Source: Verrucomicrobiota bacterium
Lineage (GTDB): Bacteria > Verrucomicrobiota > Verrucomicrobiia > JABWAM01 > JAHFSZ01
Direction: 5' to 3'
Length of the DNA: 41,771 bases
Assembly (NCBI GenBank): GCA_023265515.1
Contig: JAHFSZ010000011.1
Coordinates: 1-41,771 of the forward strand
Below are positions 16,192 to 26,207 of this stretch, piece after piece. Each line of letters starts with the position of its first letter. Position 1 is the first letter of the stretch. A program made the translations under genes and the position numbers. The notes below the pieces were generated by a model. That model was not told the origin of the DNA. It saw only the letters and a list, made by a program, of their open reading frames with translations, and ran no database searches.

Positions 16192-16746
16192 CTACGCAGC
16201 CGCCATTTTCCGGTCCGAGAATGGCATTCCGAGCAGTGCCAGCAGCTCCTTTGCCTCTTCGTTGCTTTTGGCGGTTGTCACAAAAGTAATGTTCATTCCG
16301 ACGTTGCGCTTGATTTTATCCAGTTCGATTTCCGGGAAAATGGTGTGGTCATCCACGCCGAGGGTATAATTGCCGCGGCCGTCGAAACTGCGCGCCGGCA
16401 CGCCTCGGAAGTCCCTGATGCGCGGCAGTGCCGTGCCCATGAACCTCTCCATGAACTCGTACATCATGCGCCCGCGCATCGTGACTTTCACGCCGATCGG
16501 CTGGTCCTTGCGCAGCTTGAAATTCGAAATGCTTATGCGCGACCGCGTGATGATGGGCTTCTGGCCGGTCACGATCTTGATCTCCTGGACCGTATCTTCA
16601 ATGGCCTGCTTCTCGGCCGTGGCATTGATGCCGACGTTGATGACGATCTTCTCAAGCCTGGGGACTTGCATGGGATTCCTGTATTTCCGCAGCTCCATTA
16701 GCTTGGGAACAATCTCTTTTTTATATTTGTCCTGCAAAACGCTCAC
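16192..16746 (-). CDS. rplE: 50S ribosomal protein L5
   Basis: A 184-residue protein with [54 protein letters not shown] and the late [18 protein letters not shown], all typical of L5, which contacts 5S rRNA and P-site tRNA. The start is a GTG overlapping the rplX stop (GTGA, 4 bp), so translation is probably coupled to rplX. Confidence 0.97.
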   Translation of the reverse strand: MSVLQDKYKKEIVPKLMELRKYRNPMQVPRLEKIVINVGINATAEKQAIEDTVQEIKIVTGQKPIITRSRISISNFKLRKDQPIGVKVTMRGRMMYEFMERFMGTALPRIRDFRGVPARSFDGRGNYTLGVDDHTIFPEIELDKIKRNVGMNITFVTTAKSNEEAKELLALLGMPFSDRKMAAA

Positions 16747-17048
16747 TTTTTCTTCTCTTTCTTGCTTTCCCTCTTCTTCGTCGACTTCTCATCCTCGGCG
16801 ACCACACGCAGATTGGAAACATGGACACGCGGGTGCAGATCCACGAACCCCCCCTGCGGGTTGTCCTGCGATTTGCGGATGGCCTTTTTAATATAAGGCA
16901 GCTCCTGCCCCTCCTTGTTCTTGCGAGGAAACTCTACCGCGGCGCGCCCCGCCTTGGTCAGGACTTTGACGACCTTGCCGCGGGCACCTCTCCAGCGCCC
17001 GGAAATCGCCTCCACCATATCGCCCTTTTTCAAATGATAAACGCGCAT
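16743..17048 (-). CDS. rplX: 50S ribosomal protein L24
   Basis: The 101-residue protein has a KOW motif near the start (LKKGDMVEAISGRWRGARGKVVKVL) and the L24 segment GGFVDLHPRVHVSNLRV. It has a lysine-rich C-terminal tail ([15 protein letters not shown]). It initiates large-subunit assembly. Its ATG overlaps the rplN stop by one base (TAATG). Confidence 0.96.
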   Translation of the reverse strand: MRVYHLKKGDMVEAISGRWRGARGKVVKVLTKAGRAAVEFPRKNKEGQELPYIKKAIRKSQDNPQGGFVDLHPRVHVSNLRVVAEDEKSTKKRESKKEKKK

Positions 17049-17413
17049 TAGATGACCTCCGGCGCGAGTGAAACGATCTTCATGAAATTCCTGTCGCGCA
17101 GCTCGCGTGCTACGGGACCAAAAATGCGCGTGCCAACGGGATTCTTTTGTTTGTCAATGATCACGATCGCGTTGCGATCGAAACGCAGGACTGAACCGTC
17201 GGGTCTGCGAATCGGCTGGCGAGTGCGCACGATGACCGCGTCCACGACGGCGCCCTTCTTTACGGAGCCATCCGCATCCGCCTCCTTGATGTTGCATTTG
17301 ATCACGTCACCGATGCGGCCGAAAAGGCCGGGCCGGCCGAGGACGCCGATCGCCGAAGCGCGGCGCGCGCCTGTATTGTCCGCAACATCCAAAATACTTC
17401 TGATCTGAATCAT
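17048..17413 (-). CDS. rplN: 50S ribosomal protein L14
   Basis: The 121-residue protein begins [19 protein letters not shown] and includes [31 protein letters not shown] and [28 protein letters not shown], an almost textbook L14 of usual length. It overlaps rpsQ by 4 nt at its start (ATGA) and rplX by 1 nt at its end. Confidence 0.98.
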   Translation of the reverse strand: MIQIRSILDVADNTGARRASAIGVLGRPGLFGRIGDVIKCNIKEADADGSVKKGAVVDAVIVRTRQPIRRPDGSVLRFDRNAIVIIDKQKNPVGTRIFGPVARELRDRNFMKIVSLAPEVI

Positions 17414-17712
17414 GCGATCACCTCGGGCTCATTCTCGATCTTTTCAATCACCTCACCCCGGGAAATGACCGTCAGCAGCGCCCAGCGTTTCAACCGGCTC
17501 AGCGGGCGTGATTCGATGATGCGCACCCTGTCGCCGGCCTTCGCCTCGTTCTTCTCGTCGTGTGCATAGTATTTCTTCGAAAGGTTCATGACCTTCCCGT
17601 AAATGGGGTGGCGGGTGCGGCGGTCGACGCGGACAACGATCGTTTTCTCCATCTTGTCCGACACGACAATGCCTTCCTTTTCTTTCAAATGTTTTTTTGC
17701 TTTCTCAACCAT
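17410..17712 (-). CDS. rpsQ: 30S ribosomal protein S17
   Basis: A 100-residue protein with [66 protein letters not shown], the conserved S17 OB-fold core. It is somewhat longer than the 80-85 residues usual for the family because of short extensions at both ends. It binds 16S rRNA early in assembly. Confidence 0.97.
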   Translation of the reverse strand: MVEKAKKHLKEKEGIVVSDKMEKTIVVRVDRRTRHPIYGKVMNLSKKYYAHDEKNEAKAGDRVRIIESRPLSRLKRWALLTVISRGEVIEKIENEPEVIA

Positions 17713-17724
17713 AAATGAGTTGGC

Positions 17725-17967
17725 CTATTTTTTTTCCGCTTTGGACTGGGTCAAAATCGTTTCAATCCGGGCGATACCCTTGCGCAGATCCCGAATGCGG
17801 CTGGGCTTCTCAACTGCGCCAGTCTGCTGACGCAGGCGAAGGTTGAAGAGCTCCTGGCGGAAGTGTTTTGATTCCGTCAACAGTTCATCCTTCGACATCC
17901 CGCGCAGACGCGCCAGCGCATCCTGCCGCTTGCCCTGCTTCTTCCTGGTTTCTTTTTCTTTGCTCAT
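17725..17967 (-). CDS. rpmC: 50S ribosomal protein L29
   Basis: The L29 core is LRGMSKDELLTESKHFRQELFNLRLRQQTGAVEKPSRIRDLRKGIARIETIL. It is preceded by about 20 charged residues (MSKEKETRKKQGKRQDALAR), making 80 residues against 60-70 in most bacteria. A start at an internal ATG (codon 24) is possible but would cut the first helix. L29 lies beside the exit tunnel and helps bind trigger factor and SRP. Confidence 0.93.
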   Translation of the reverse strand: MSKEKETRKKQGKRQDALARLRGMSKDELLTESKHFRQELFNLRLRQQTGAVEKPSRIRDLRKGIARIETILTQSKAEKK

Positions 17968-17984
17968 CTAAAAATCCTCTTGTC

Positions 17985-18404
17985 TCAAGCCTCGTGGCGC
18001 TTGGACAAAAACCGCGTCCGAATCGGCAGCTTGGCCGCCGCGAGAGCGAGTGACTCGCGCGCCGTTGTTTCAGGCACGCCGTCGACCTCGAACATCACGA
18101 CGCCCGGTTTCACCACCGCCACCCAGATCTCGGGTGCGCCCTTCCCCTGGCCCATTCGCACCTCTGCCGGTTTCTTCGAAACCGACTTGTGCGGGAAAAT
18201 CCGGATCCAAACCTTGCCCTTGCGCTTCATATTGCGCGTGAGGGCAACGCGTGCCGCCTCGATCTGAGGGCCCGTGACCCAGGCCCGCCCCAGGGCCTGC
18301 AGCCCGAAGGAGCCGAAATCAATTTTCACCGCGCGGCTGGCAAAGCCTTTGCGGCTTCCCCGCTGCATGCGGCGGTACTTCACTTTGGACGGCATCAATG
18401 CCAT
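17985..18404 (-). CDS. rplP: 50S ribosomal protein L16
   Basis: The 139-residue protein starts [24 protein letters not shown] and has [69 protein letters not shown], the L16 signature. It helps organise the A site of the peptidyl transferase centre. It is located between rpsC and rpmC in standard order. Confidence 0.98.
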   Translation of the reverse strand: MALMPSKVKYRRMQRGSRKGFASRAVKIDFGSFGLQALGRAWVTGPQIEAARVALTRNMKRKGKVWIRIFPHKSVSKKPAEVRMGQGKGAPEIWVAVVKPGVVMFEVDGVPETTARESLALAAAKLPIRTRFLSKRHEA

Positions 18405-18425
18405 AAATCAATATCTCCGATTGGA

Positions 18426-19079
18426 TCAGCCGACTTTGGCGGCTGCCTCCTGCTTCTTCTCTTCCTTGAAGATCCAGGCCTTGACGCCGATCTTCCCGTA
18501 CGTCGTCAGGGCCTCGGCGAATCCATAATCAATGTTCGCGCGGATCGTGTGGAGCGGGACCTTGCCAAGCCGGTGCCATTCGGTTCGCGCGATTTCTGAA
18601 CCTCCGAGCCGGCCAGAGCAGCGCACCTTCACCCCCTGGGCGCCAAAATCCATCGCCGTCTGCGCGGCCTTCTTCATCGCTCGCCGGAAGGAAATTCTTC
18701 GCTCGAGCTGAAGAGCGACGTTTTCGGCGATCAACTGCGCGTTCGTCTCCGGCGTTTTGATCTCCTGGATGTCGACGTAAACTTCCTTCAGCGTGCTCAG
18801 GGCCGCGATATCCTCCTTGAGCTTGTCGATCTCGGAACCTTTGCGGCCAATGACGATGCCAGGGCGCGCGGTGAAAATCGTGACGCGCAGACGCTGTGAA
18901 GCGCGCTCGATATTGATGCGCGGCACCGCGGCCTGCTCCAGCTTCTTCTTTAAAAAGGCACGGATCTTCAGATCCTCGTGCAGCATGAGCGCGTACTCCT
19001 TGGGCGCCGCGTACCAGCGCGAGCGCCAGTCACGGTTCATCTGGATTCTAAAGCCGATTGGATTTACTTTTTGTCCCAT
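18426..19079 (-). CDS. rpsC: 30S ribosomal protein S3
   Basis: The 217-residue protein starts [12 protein letters not shown], has the KH-type segment [24 protein letters not shown] and the C-terminal [52 protein letters not shown]. This is full-length S3, which lines the mRNA entry channel. It starts 3 nt after the rplV stop. Confidence 0.98.
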   Translation of the reverse strand: MGQKVNPIGFRIQMNRDWRSRWYAAPKEYALMLHEDLKIRAFLKKKLEQAAVPRINIERASQRLRVTIFTARPGIVIGRKGSEIDKLKEDIAALSTLKEVYVDIQEIKTPETNAQLIAENVALQLERRISFRRAMKKAAQTAMDFGAQGVKVRCSGRLGGSEIARTEWHRLGKVPLHTIRANIDYGFAEALTTYGKIGVKAWIFKEEKKQEAAAKVG

Positions 19080-19082
19080 AAG

Positions 19083-19493
19083 CTACTTTTTCTTTTGTTT
19101 ACGGGGCTGCTCAACCGGATCAGCTTTCTTGGCCTTTCCAGACTGCCGTTCATCGCTCACCACAACCTTCAGGTGGCTGGTCCGCTTGCGGATGACGCTT
19201 GCCGATCCCCGCGCCCTTGCGCTGATGCGCTTGATCGTGGTCCCCTGGCCAACCTCCGCACGGCAAACCCGAAGCTGCGCGGAATTCATATGAATCTTGC
19301 TGTTTCGGGCCTGATCCTCCGCATTCGCGACGGCCGACTTGAGCGTTTTGGCGATCAAGCGTGCGGCTTTCCGCGGAATAAAGCTCAACAGGCTCTGGGC
19401 CTCCTCCACACCGAGTCCAGAGATCTTGCGCATGACCTCCCACGCCTTGCGGGGAGCAATCCGCACGTTCTTTGTTATGGCTTGAACTTCCAT
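19083..19493 (-). CDS. rplV: 50S ribosomal protein L22
   Basis: A 136-residue protein with KNVRIAPRKAWEVMRKISGLGVEEAQSLLSFIPRKAARLIAKTLKSAVANAE and the tunnel-loop region CRAEVGQGTTIKRISARARGSASVIRKRTSHLKVVVSD. The C-terminus has an extra basic tail (KAKKADPVEQPRKQKKK). L22 lines the exit tunnel, where macrolide-resistance changes occur. Unusually, its upstream neighbour is a secreted coiled-coil gene rather than rpsS; the gap is 17 bp. Confidence 0.97.
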   Translation of the reverse strand: MEVQAITKNVRIAPRKAWEVMRKISGLGVEEAQSLLSFIPRKAARLIAKTLKSAVANAEDQARNSKIHMNSAQLRVCRAEVGQGTTIKRISARARGSASVIRKRTSHLKVVVSDERQSGKAKKADPVEQPRKQKKK

Positions 19494-19510
19494 TGAAAAT
19501 TCTTTCTTCG

Positions 19511-20281
19511 CTATGACTTCCTCAACACAGCCTGATCATCCATCTTCACAGGATTTTTTCCCTCCATCCGCTCGATCAGAGCGCCGCATATCTTGTCGCG
19601 CACTTCCACCACATAAACGGTCGCCACGAGTCTGTTGTCCCGAACGATATCAAACGGCATCCCAAGCCGGATTCCGTGCTCCCGGCCAACGTTCAACACC
19701 ACGAGACTCAGGTCTTTGCGGAATTCCGCAACCCTTGCCGTCTTCAATGCCTCGACGTCGACGCTCTCAGGCTCGCTGGCTTCTCCCTCTTGCTTCCGCT
19801 CCCATTTTCCAGGTCCGAGCAGCTTCTTGACCGCTCGCACCTCTTCTTCAAGCAGGGCCCTCTTTTTCGGATCCACCCGATCCGCAGACTTCACCGCCTC
19901 TTCCGCCAGCAGGGTGACTTTCCGGAGTCGCTGTTCCAGCTCCTCGCCGGCAAGTTGCCCGCGTCTCAACAGGCGCAATGTCGTCAGCATCTGCCATCGC
20001 AGCTCCTCGGATGTTTCCGGAACTGCTTTCAGCGCGCCCGACTTCTTCCCGACATCCGGTCCACCGGAACCACTTCGGGCCTCCTTGAGGTTGAGAACCT
20101 CGATTTTCATCAAGGCCTCTTGCACCTGCTTCTGAAGGTTCAAGTTCTGCTGTCGCAACGCCTGAACACTCAGACGCAGCTCCTCGATCTCTTCCCCGTT
20201 CTCCTCTGATCGAACTGACAATGAACAAACAACCAACAACAAGATTGCAACAACGCACCCGCCTGCCCGTCTATAACACAC
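19511..20281 (-). CDS. Unknown secreted coiled-coil protein embedded in the S10 operon
   Basis: The 256-residue ORF lies exactly between rpsS (2 bp gap) and rplV (17 bp gap), on the same strand. It starts at a GTG and begins with a signal peptide (AGGCVVAILLLVVCSLSVRS). Residues about 28-65 form a heptad coiled coil (EEIEELRLSVQALRQQNLNLQKQVQEALMKIEVLNLKE). About 90-160 are a second helical region rich in Leu, Glu and Arg. About 180-256 look like a small beta-rich domain (LSLVVLNVGREHGIRLGMPFDIVRDNRLVATVYVVEVRD...ALIERM). That C-terminal pattern (vnvG..hGv..Gm.f.v.r....v....v.ev) is one I associate with secreted proteins of the PVC group and with FlgT-like C-terminal domains; no function can be assigned. 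It is predicted to sit in the periplasm, possibly anchored by an uncleaved signal. Confidence 0.75.
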   Translation of the reverse strand: MCYRRAGGCVVAILLLVVCSLSVRSEENGEEIEELRLSVQALRQQNLNLQKQVQEALMKIEVLNLKEARSGSGGPDVGKKSGALKAVPETSEELRWQMLTTLRLLRRGQLAGEELEQRLRKVTLLAEEAVKSADRVDPKKRALLEEEVRAVKKLLGPGKWERKQEGEASEPESVDVEALKTARVAEFRKDLSLVVLNVGREHGIRLGMPFDIVRDNRLVATVYVVEVRDKICGALIERMEGKNPVKMDDQAVLRKS

Positions 20282-20283
20282 GA

Positions 20284-20556
20284 TTACTTCGTAACCTTTT
20301 CGGTATGCGCACCGTGTTTCTTGAAGGTGCGGGTCGGGGAAAACTCACCCAACCGGTGTCCGACCATGTTCTCCGTGACAAAAACCGGGTTGAAAATCTT
20401 GCCGTTGTGAACCATGAAATGATGGCCCACGAATTCCGGGATGATCATCGAGCGACGCGACCATGTCTTGATGGGCTTTTTTTCTGCGCCCATCTTCTGA
20501 ACTTTTTCCATCAGATGATCGTCGACAAACGGCCCTTTTTTCAGTGAACGTCCCAT
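20284..20556 (-). CDS. rpsS: 30S ribosomal protein S19
   Basis: The 90-residue protein has [69 protein letters not shown], an intact S19 of usual length. It forms part of the head of the small subunit. In the standard S10 order rplV would follow; here the secreted coiled-coil gene comes first. Confidence 0.98.
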   Translation of the reverse strand: MGRSLKKGPFVDDHLMEKVQKMGAEKKPIKTWSRRSMIIPEFVGHHFMVHNGKIFNPVFVTENMVGHRLGEFSPTRTFKKHGAHTEKVTK

Positions 20557-20568
20557 ATTTCCTCGGAT

Positions 20569-21402
<834 letters not shown>

Positions 21403-21408
21403 TTTAAA

Positions 21409-21490
21409 ATTTCTGATTTCTGATTTCTAATTTCTGATTTCTTGGCCGATGTGGGAGTTGTTAGGAATTTGAAATTCAAAATTAGGAATT
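21409..21490. repeat. Heptamer arrays (ATTTCTG and AATTCCT units) between rplW and rplB
   Basis: Left array 21409-21443: ATTTCTG, ATTTCTG, ATTTCTA, ATTTCTG, ATTTCTT. Right array 21463-21490, read on the minus strand: AATTCCT, AATTTTG, AATTTCA, AATTCCT. The right array starts one base after the rplW stop. The arms are partly complementary and separated by 19 bp. Confidence 0.85.
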
Positions 21491-21491
21491 G

Positions 21492-21779
21492 TTACGCCGT
21501 CACCTCAATCTTGTCGCCGTCCTTCAAAGTGACGATCGCCTTTTTCCAGTGCGACGTCCGGCCCGCCTGAGCCGTGCGCTGGCGGCGCGGTTTGCCCGCA
21601 AAATTCATCGTGCGAACCGCCGTCACCTTCACGTTGAACAGCTTTTCGACGGCGTCCCTGATTTGAAACTTGTTGGCGTGCGGATCGACCTTGAGCGTGT
21701 ACTGGTTGTTCTTCTCGCTCAGGAGCGAACCTTTCTCGGTGATGCGCACCGTCTTGACGATGTCAAAAGGAGACTTCAT
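21492..21779 (-). CDS. rplW: 50S ribosomal protein L23
   Basis: A 95-residue protein: DIVKTVRITEKGSLLSEKNNQYTLKVDPHANKFQIRDAVEKLFNVKVTAVRTMNFAGKPRR, the L23 fold with its extended loop. L23 is the main docking site for trigger factor and SRP at the tunnel exit. It lies 3 bp after rplD. Confidence 0.97.
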   Translation of the reverse strand: MKSPFDIVKTVRITEKGSLLSEKNNQYTLKVDPHANKFQIRDAVEKLFNVKVTAVRTMNFAGKPRRQRTAQAGRTSHWKKAIVTLKDGDKIEVTA

Positions 21780-21782
21780 GGC

Positions 21783-22442
21783 TTAAGCATCCCCCTTCTT
21801 GGCGGCGATTTTTTTCCCCGTTTTCTCGGACAAGCGGGCCCGCACTTTCTCGAGCGCGTCCTCGGTGAAAATCAGTTTACCGTACATCAATAACTGGTAA
21901 AGGTTCAGCGACTCGGCCGAAACGATGTCCACCCGCGGCAGGTTGCGGCCGGCGAGCAGGAGGTTCTTGTCCGGATCGGCGTAGACGAAGAGGGCGCGGC
22001 AGCCGTCCAGCGGGAGCTTATCGACGATCGCGGCGAACTCGCGCGTTTTGGGCGACGAGAGCTTCAACCCCCTCAGGACGATCATGTCGCCGGCTTCCGC
22101 GCGCTGGACGAGGGCATTTTGAAACGCCGAGCGCTTCATCTGCTTCGGCATCGACTTGGAATAATCACGCGGCTTGGGCCCGTGCACGACGCCGCCGTGC
22201 CGCCATAGCGGCGAGCGAATCGAGCCGGCGCGCGCGCGGCCGGTCCCCTTCTGGCGCCACGGCTTCTTGCCCGAGCCGGCAACCTCGCCCCGCGTCTTGG
22301 TCGAGGCGTTGCCCTGACGCTGGTTGGCCCGGTAGGTCACCACCGCATCCTGGATGAGCTGGGTGCTGGCACCCGAGGACTGGATCTTCAGGTCCATGTC
22401 CCCGTGCGCCTTGCCATGCTGGTCGTAGAGCTTAACTTTCAT
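21783..22442 (-). CDS. rplD: 50S ribosomal protein L4
   Basis: The 219-residue protein has the exposed tunnel loop RQGNASTKTRGEVAGSGKKPWRQKGTGRARAGSIRSPLWRHGGVVHGPKPRDYSKSMPKQMKRSA, then a Rossmann-like globular part. This is normal L4. In E. coli L4 regulates the S10 operon; no such leader is recognised here. The C-terminus is basic (SEKTGKKIAAKKGDA). Confidence 0.97.
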   Translation of the reverse strand: MKVKLYDQHGKAHGDMDLKIQSSGASTQLIQDAVVTYRANQRQGNASTKTRGEVAGSGKKPWRQKGTGRARAGSIRSPLWRHGGVVHGPKPRDYSKSMPKQMKRSAFQNALVQRAEAGDMIVLRGLKLSSPKTREFAAIVDKLPLDGCRALFVYADPDKNLLLAGRNLPRVDIVSAESLNLYQLLMYGKLIFTEDALEKVRARLSEKTGKKIAAKKGDA

Positions 22443-22448
22443 TTGAAA

Positions 22449-23096
22449 TTACTTTTTCTTCTCTGCTTTTTTCTTAACAGCAGGCCTGATGACCAGGTAA
22501 TCGCCGTTGGCGCCCGGAACCGCTCCTTCGATCAACAGCACATTTTCCGTCTCGCGAACGTTGATGATCTTCAGGTTCTGGACCGTGATGCGGTCACGGC
22601 CGGTGTGCCCCGGCATCTTATGGTTCTTGAAAATGTGCCCGGGATCTGCGCGCTCGCCGATAGCCCCCGCGCGGCGATGACTCTTGGAACCGTGCGCCGC
22701 TCCACCACCGGCGAATTTCCAGCGGCCAACAACCCCCAGAAAACCCTTGCCCTTGGAAATTCCGATGACGTCGACGAACTGGCCGGTTTGAAAGCGGTTG
22801 ACGGTCAGCTTGTCGCCGACGTTCAGCTCCTCGCCCGCCTTGGTTCGAAATTCGCGAACAAATCGGCACGGCTTGGCATTCGCCTTCTTCGCGTGGCCAA
22901 GCTCTGGTTTGGTCGCGCGATTTTCCTTCTTGTCATCGAAACCGAGCTGGACGGCTGCGTACTTCTCCCTCTCCATCCCTTTCTTCTGAAGGACAGTGCA
23001 GGGACCGGCCTCGACGACCGTCACGGGGTGTAAAATACCCCGATCATCATAGACCTGCGTCATGCCCAGTTTCTTTCCTAATAGTCCGATGCTCAT
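22449..23096 (-). CDS. rplC: 50S ribosomal protein L3
   Basis: The usual L3 start MSIGLLGKKLGMTQVYDDRG sets the ATG at 23096; the track ORF extends 25 non-homologous residues into the rpsJ gap. The core contains GFDDKKENRATKPELGHAKKA, FVDVIGISKGKGFLGVVGRWKFAGGGAAHGSKSHRRAGAIG and GHIFKNHKMPGHTGRDRITVQNLKI, the L3 signature. The product has 215 residues with a lysine-rich end. No strong Shine-Dalgarno is visible. Confidence 0.97.
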   Translation of the reverse strand: MSIGLLGKKLGMTQVYDDRGILHPVTVVEAGPCTVLQKKGMEREKYAAVQLGFDDKKENRATKPELGHAKKANAKPCRFVREFRTKAGEELNVGDKLTVNRFQTGQFVDVIGISKGKGFLGVVGRWKFAGGGAAHGSKSHRRAGAIGERADPGHIFKNHKMPGHTGRDRITVQNLKIINVRETENVLLIEGAVPGANGDYLVIRPAVKKKAEKKK

Positions 23097-23115
23097 GAAA
23101 AATTTTGTGACCCCG

Positions 23116-23424
23116 TTAAATTTTAATTTGGATGTCGACGCCTGCCGGCAGGTTGAGCTTCTTGAGCTCATCCACGGTCTTGGCCGTCGGGTTGATCAGG
23201 TCAACGAGGCGCTTGTGTGTGCGCATCTCGAATTGCTCCATTGATTTCTTGTCCGCATGGACCGACCGGTTCACCGTGAACCGCTCGATCTTTGTCGGAA
23301 GAGGAATGGGGCCCGCAACCTGCGCGCCCGAGCGCTTTGCTGTCTCAACGATCTCGCTCGCTGATGCGTCGAGCAACCGGTAATCAAAGCCTTTCAACCG
23401 AATTCTGATGCGCTGTTGGTCCAT
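23116..23424 (-). CDS. rpsJ: 30S ribosomal protein S10
   Basis: A 102-residue protein: [73 protein letters not shown], the S10/NusE signature. Besides its ribosomal role it links NusG to the ribosome in transcription-translation coupling. It follows fusA directly, so the str and S10 operons are fused. A heptamer-repeat element lies in the 111-bp gap to fusA. Confidence 0.98.
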   Translation of the reverse strand: MDQQRIRIRLKGFDYRLLDASASEIVETAKRSGAQVAGPIPLPTKIERFTVNRSVHADKKSMEQFEMRTHKRLVDLINPTAKTVDELKKLNLPAGVDIQIKI

Positions 23425-23431
23425 ATTTTCT

Positions 23432-23538
23432 CAGAATTCAGAACTCAGAATTCAGAACTCAGAATTACTTCTGATTCTGTATTTTTGGGTTCTGATGTTT
23501 TTCTATTCTGACTCCTGGGTTCTGGGTTCTGAGTTCTA
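23432..23538. repeat. Inverted pair of heptamer arrays (CAGAATT/CAGAACT units) between fusA and rpsJ
   Basis: Left arm 23432-23466: CAGAATT, CAGAACT, CAGAATT, CAGAACT, CAGAATT. Right arm 23504-23538, read on the minus strand: TAGAACT, CAGAACC, CAGAACC, CAGGAGT, CAGAATA. About 27 of 35 positions are complementary, with a 37-bp spacer. The fusA stop codon TAG is the first triplet of the right arm. Confidence 0.9.
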
Positions 23539-25698
23539 CTTTTTAGTTTGTTCGAGGATCCTCTGCAGAACCTGCTCCGGAACCTTCTCGAAGTGTGAAG
23601 GCTCCATCGAATAGGCCGCACGGCCCTTCGACAGGGAGCGGATGTCGGTCGCGTAACCAAACAGCTCCTCAAGCGGAACTTCCGCGTGAATAAGGCAGGT
23701 GTTTCCCTTGTTCTCCATGTTCATGATTTTGCCGCGGCGGCGGTTCAAGTCGCCCATCAGGTCGCCTTGGTACTCTTCGGGCGTGCTCAGCTCGACCTTC
23801 ATGATCGGCTCGAGCAGGATGCACGACGCCTTTTTGAGCGCGTCTTTGATCGCAAAGATGCCCGCCATCTTGAAGGCGATTTCCGACGAGTCGACATCGT
23901 GGTAACTGCCGTCCAAAATCTGGACTTTGATGTCGACCACCGGGTAACCCGCGAGGATGCCGGTCAACAGGCCCTCTTCAACTCCCTGAATGGACGGCTT
24001 GATGAACTCCTTGGGAATGTTGCCGCCGACCACCTCGTTTTCGATGACGTGGCCGGAACCGCGATCGCCGGGCTGCACATCGAGGCATACGTGACCGTAC
24101 TGGCCACGCCCACCAGTCTGTCGGATGAACTTACCCTCGCCGGCAGCCGACTTGGTGATCGTTTCACGGAACGCAATCTGCGGTTTGCCCGCGTTGGCCT
24201 CCACCTTGAATTCACGGAACATGCGGTCGCGGATGATTTCAAGATGGAGCTCGCCCATGCCGTGGATAATCAACTGCCCCGTGTCCTCGTTTGTTTTAAC
24301 GCGAAACGTCGGGTCCTCTTCAGCCAGGCGCTGGAGCGCTTCGCCCATCTTCTCACGGTCGGCTTTCGTCTTCGGTTCAACGGCCATGGAAATGACCGGC
24401 TCAGGGAAAGTGGGAGGCTCCAGGAGAATCGGAAAGTCGGGGTCGCAAAGGGTGTCGCCGGTCGCAATGTTCTTAAGACCAACGAGCGCTGCAATGTCAC
24501 CGGAGTAAACAACATCAACCTCCTCGCGCTTGTCGGCCTGCATCATGATGACGCGGCTGACGCGTTCAGTCTTGTTGGTGCGCGGGTTGTAGACGCTGTC
24601 GCCCTTGGTCAACTTGCCGGTGTAAACACGGAAGAAAACCAGCTTTCCAATGTACGGATCGCTCCAAAGTTTGAAGGCCAGCGAAACGTCTTCGGCGTTG
24701 TCATCGGGATGAATCAGCATCGGGGAGTGGTCGTCCGGATCAAAACCGTGGATCTCACCCACATCGAGCGGGTTTGGGAGAAAATCGACCACCGCATCGA
24801 TCAGCGGTTGGACGTTCTTGTTTTTATAAGCCGACCCGCCGACCACAGGGACAAATTTGCCCGAAACTGTCGCCCGCCGAATGCCCTGGCGCAGTTCCTT
24901 CTCATCGATCGGCTGCTCATGTAAAAACTTGTCGGCGATGAGGTCGTCGACGTTCGCGACCGCTTCAATAAGCTCCATCCGGTGCAGTTTCATTTCGTCA
25001 GCGAGATCGGCCGGGATGTCGGTCACCTCGTACTTCATGCCGCTCTCGTCCGACGGATCGTAAATGACCGCCTTCTGGGCGATGACGTCGACACAACCCT
25101 TGAGCTGGTCCTCCCTGCCGATGGGGATGAGAATCGGCCACGCATTCGCGCCAAGTTTCTGGCGCATCTCCTTGACGGCCGCTTCGAAGTTCGCGCCCAC
25201 GCGGTCCATTTTGTTCACGAACGCGATCCGCGGGACTTTGTACTTATTGGCCTGGCGCCAAACCGTCTCGGACTGGGGCTGGACGCCGGCGACGCCGCAG
25301 AACACCGCGATCACGCCGTCGAGTACGCGGAGCGAGCGCTCCACTTCGGCCGTAAAGTCGACGTGGCCGGGCGTGTCGATAATGTTGACGCGATGCTGGA
25401 TGTCTTTGTACTGGCCCGACCGCGGCTTCCAAAAGCACGTCGTCGCAGCGGAAGTGATCGTGATGCCGCGCTCGCGCTCCTGCTCCATCCAATCGGTGAC
25501 CGTGTTGCCATCGTGCACCTCGCCCATCTTGTGGATCAGGCCGGTGTAATAGAGAACGCGCTCCGTCACCGTCGTCTTGCCGGCGTCGATGTGCGCGGCT
25601 ATGCCGATGTTGCGAGTGCACTCCAGCGTGAACTTCCGCCCGGGGTCGTTCGGGTTGGAGGGCTTTGAAGCAGGTTTGTCCATAACGGTCGCTGACAT
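23536..25698 (-). CDS. fusA: Translation elongation factor G
   Basis: The 720-residue GTPase has G1 [13 protein letters not shown], switch [16 protein letters not shown]3 DTPGHVDF and G4 NKMDR, then domains II-V ending with the EF-G C domain ([29 protein letters not shown]). It drives translocation and ribosome recycling. It has a short N-terminal extension before the G domain ([19 protein letters not shown]). It lies between rpsG and rpsJ; the tuf gene that often follows fusA is instead at 39 kb. No clear Shine-Dalgarno is seen. Confidence 0.98.
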   Translation of the reverse strand: MSATVMDKPASKPSNPNDPGRKFTLECTRNIGIAAHIDAGKTTVTERVLYYTGLIHKMGEVHDGNTVTDWMEQERERGITITSAATTCFWKPRSGQYKDIQHRVNIIDTPGHVDFTAEVERSLRVLDGVIAVFCGVAGVQPQSETVWRQANKYKVPRIAFVNKMDRVGANFEAAVKEMRQKLGANAWPILIPIGREDQLKGCVDVIAQKAVIYDPSDESGMKYEVTDIPADLADEMKLHRMELIEAVANVDDLIADKFLHEQPIDEKELRQGIRRATVSGKFVPVVGGSAYKNKNVQPLIDAVVDFLPNPLDVGEIHGFDPDDHSPMLIHPDDNAEDVSLAFKLWSDPYIGKLVFFRVYTGKLTKGDSVYNPRTNKTERVSRVIMMQADKREEVDVVYSGDIAALVGLKNIATGDTLCDPDFPILLEPPTFPEPVISMAVEPKTKADREKMGEALQRLAEEDPTFRVKTNEDTGQLIIHGMGELHLEIIRDRMFREFKVEANAGKPQIAFRETITKSAAGEGKFIRQTGGRGQYGHVCLDVQPGDRGSGHVIENEVVGGNIPKEFIKPSIQGVEEGLLTGILAGYPVVDIKVQILDGSYHDVDSSEIAFKMAGIFAIKDALKKASCILLEPIMKVELSTPEEYQGDLMGDLNRRRGKIMNMENKGNTCLIHAEVPLEELFGYATDIRSLSKGRAAYSMEPSHFEKVPEQVLQRILEQTKK

Positions 25699-25719
25699 AT
25701 AATAGAGGAAGTTAAATCA

Positions 25720-26193
25720 TCACCATCGAAAGTGGGCGAAGGCCTTGTTGGCCTGGGCCATCTTGTGGGTTTCCTCGCGCTTTCGGACCGACGTGCCCTG
25801 GCCCTGGTAAGCCTCAAGGATCTCTGCGGCAAGCGAGTCTTTCATTCCAACCCCCTTGCGCCCTCCGGCTGCATCGCAAATCCAGCGCATCGCCATCGTG
25901 ATCTGACGGTCCATCGGGACTTCGACGGGCACCTGGTACGTGGCACCACCGACGCGCCGGGAACGAACTTCAACGCGAGGACGGACATTATCGATGGCCT
26001 TCTGAAGGACTTCGAGCGGATTCGGGTTGGCGGTCTTCTCGACCACCTTGTCGAAGGCCCCATAGACGATCCTTTCGGCCGTTGTTTTTTTGCCCTGCTT
26101 CATGACCGAATTGATGAGTCGGTTCACCAAAGTGTTGTTGAACCGGCTGTCCGGGTGGCGCTCTTTAACAATGGCACGGCGGCGACGAGACAT
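25720..26193 (-). CDS. rpsG: 30S ribosomal protein S7
   Basis: The 157-residue protein contains DSRFNNTLVNRLINSVMKQGKKTTAERIVYGAFD, NVRPRVEVRSRRVGGATYQVPVEVP and a C-terminal YQGQGTSVRKREETHKMAQANKAFAHFRW. It is the usual bacterial S7, an assembly nucleator of the 30S head that contacts E-site tRNA. It lies between rpsL and fusA, 21 bp before fusA. Confidence 0.98.
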   Translation of the reverse strand: MSRRRRAIVKERHPDSRFNNTLVNRLINSVMKQGKKTTAERIVYGAFDKVVEKTANPNPLEVLQKAIDNVRPRVEVRSRRVGGATYQVPVEVPMDRQITMAMRWICDAAGGRKGVGMKDSLAAEILEAYQGQGTSVRKREETHKMAQANKAFAHFRW

Positions 26194-26207
26194 ACTTTGA
26201 CTCCCCT

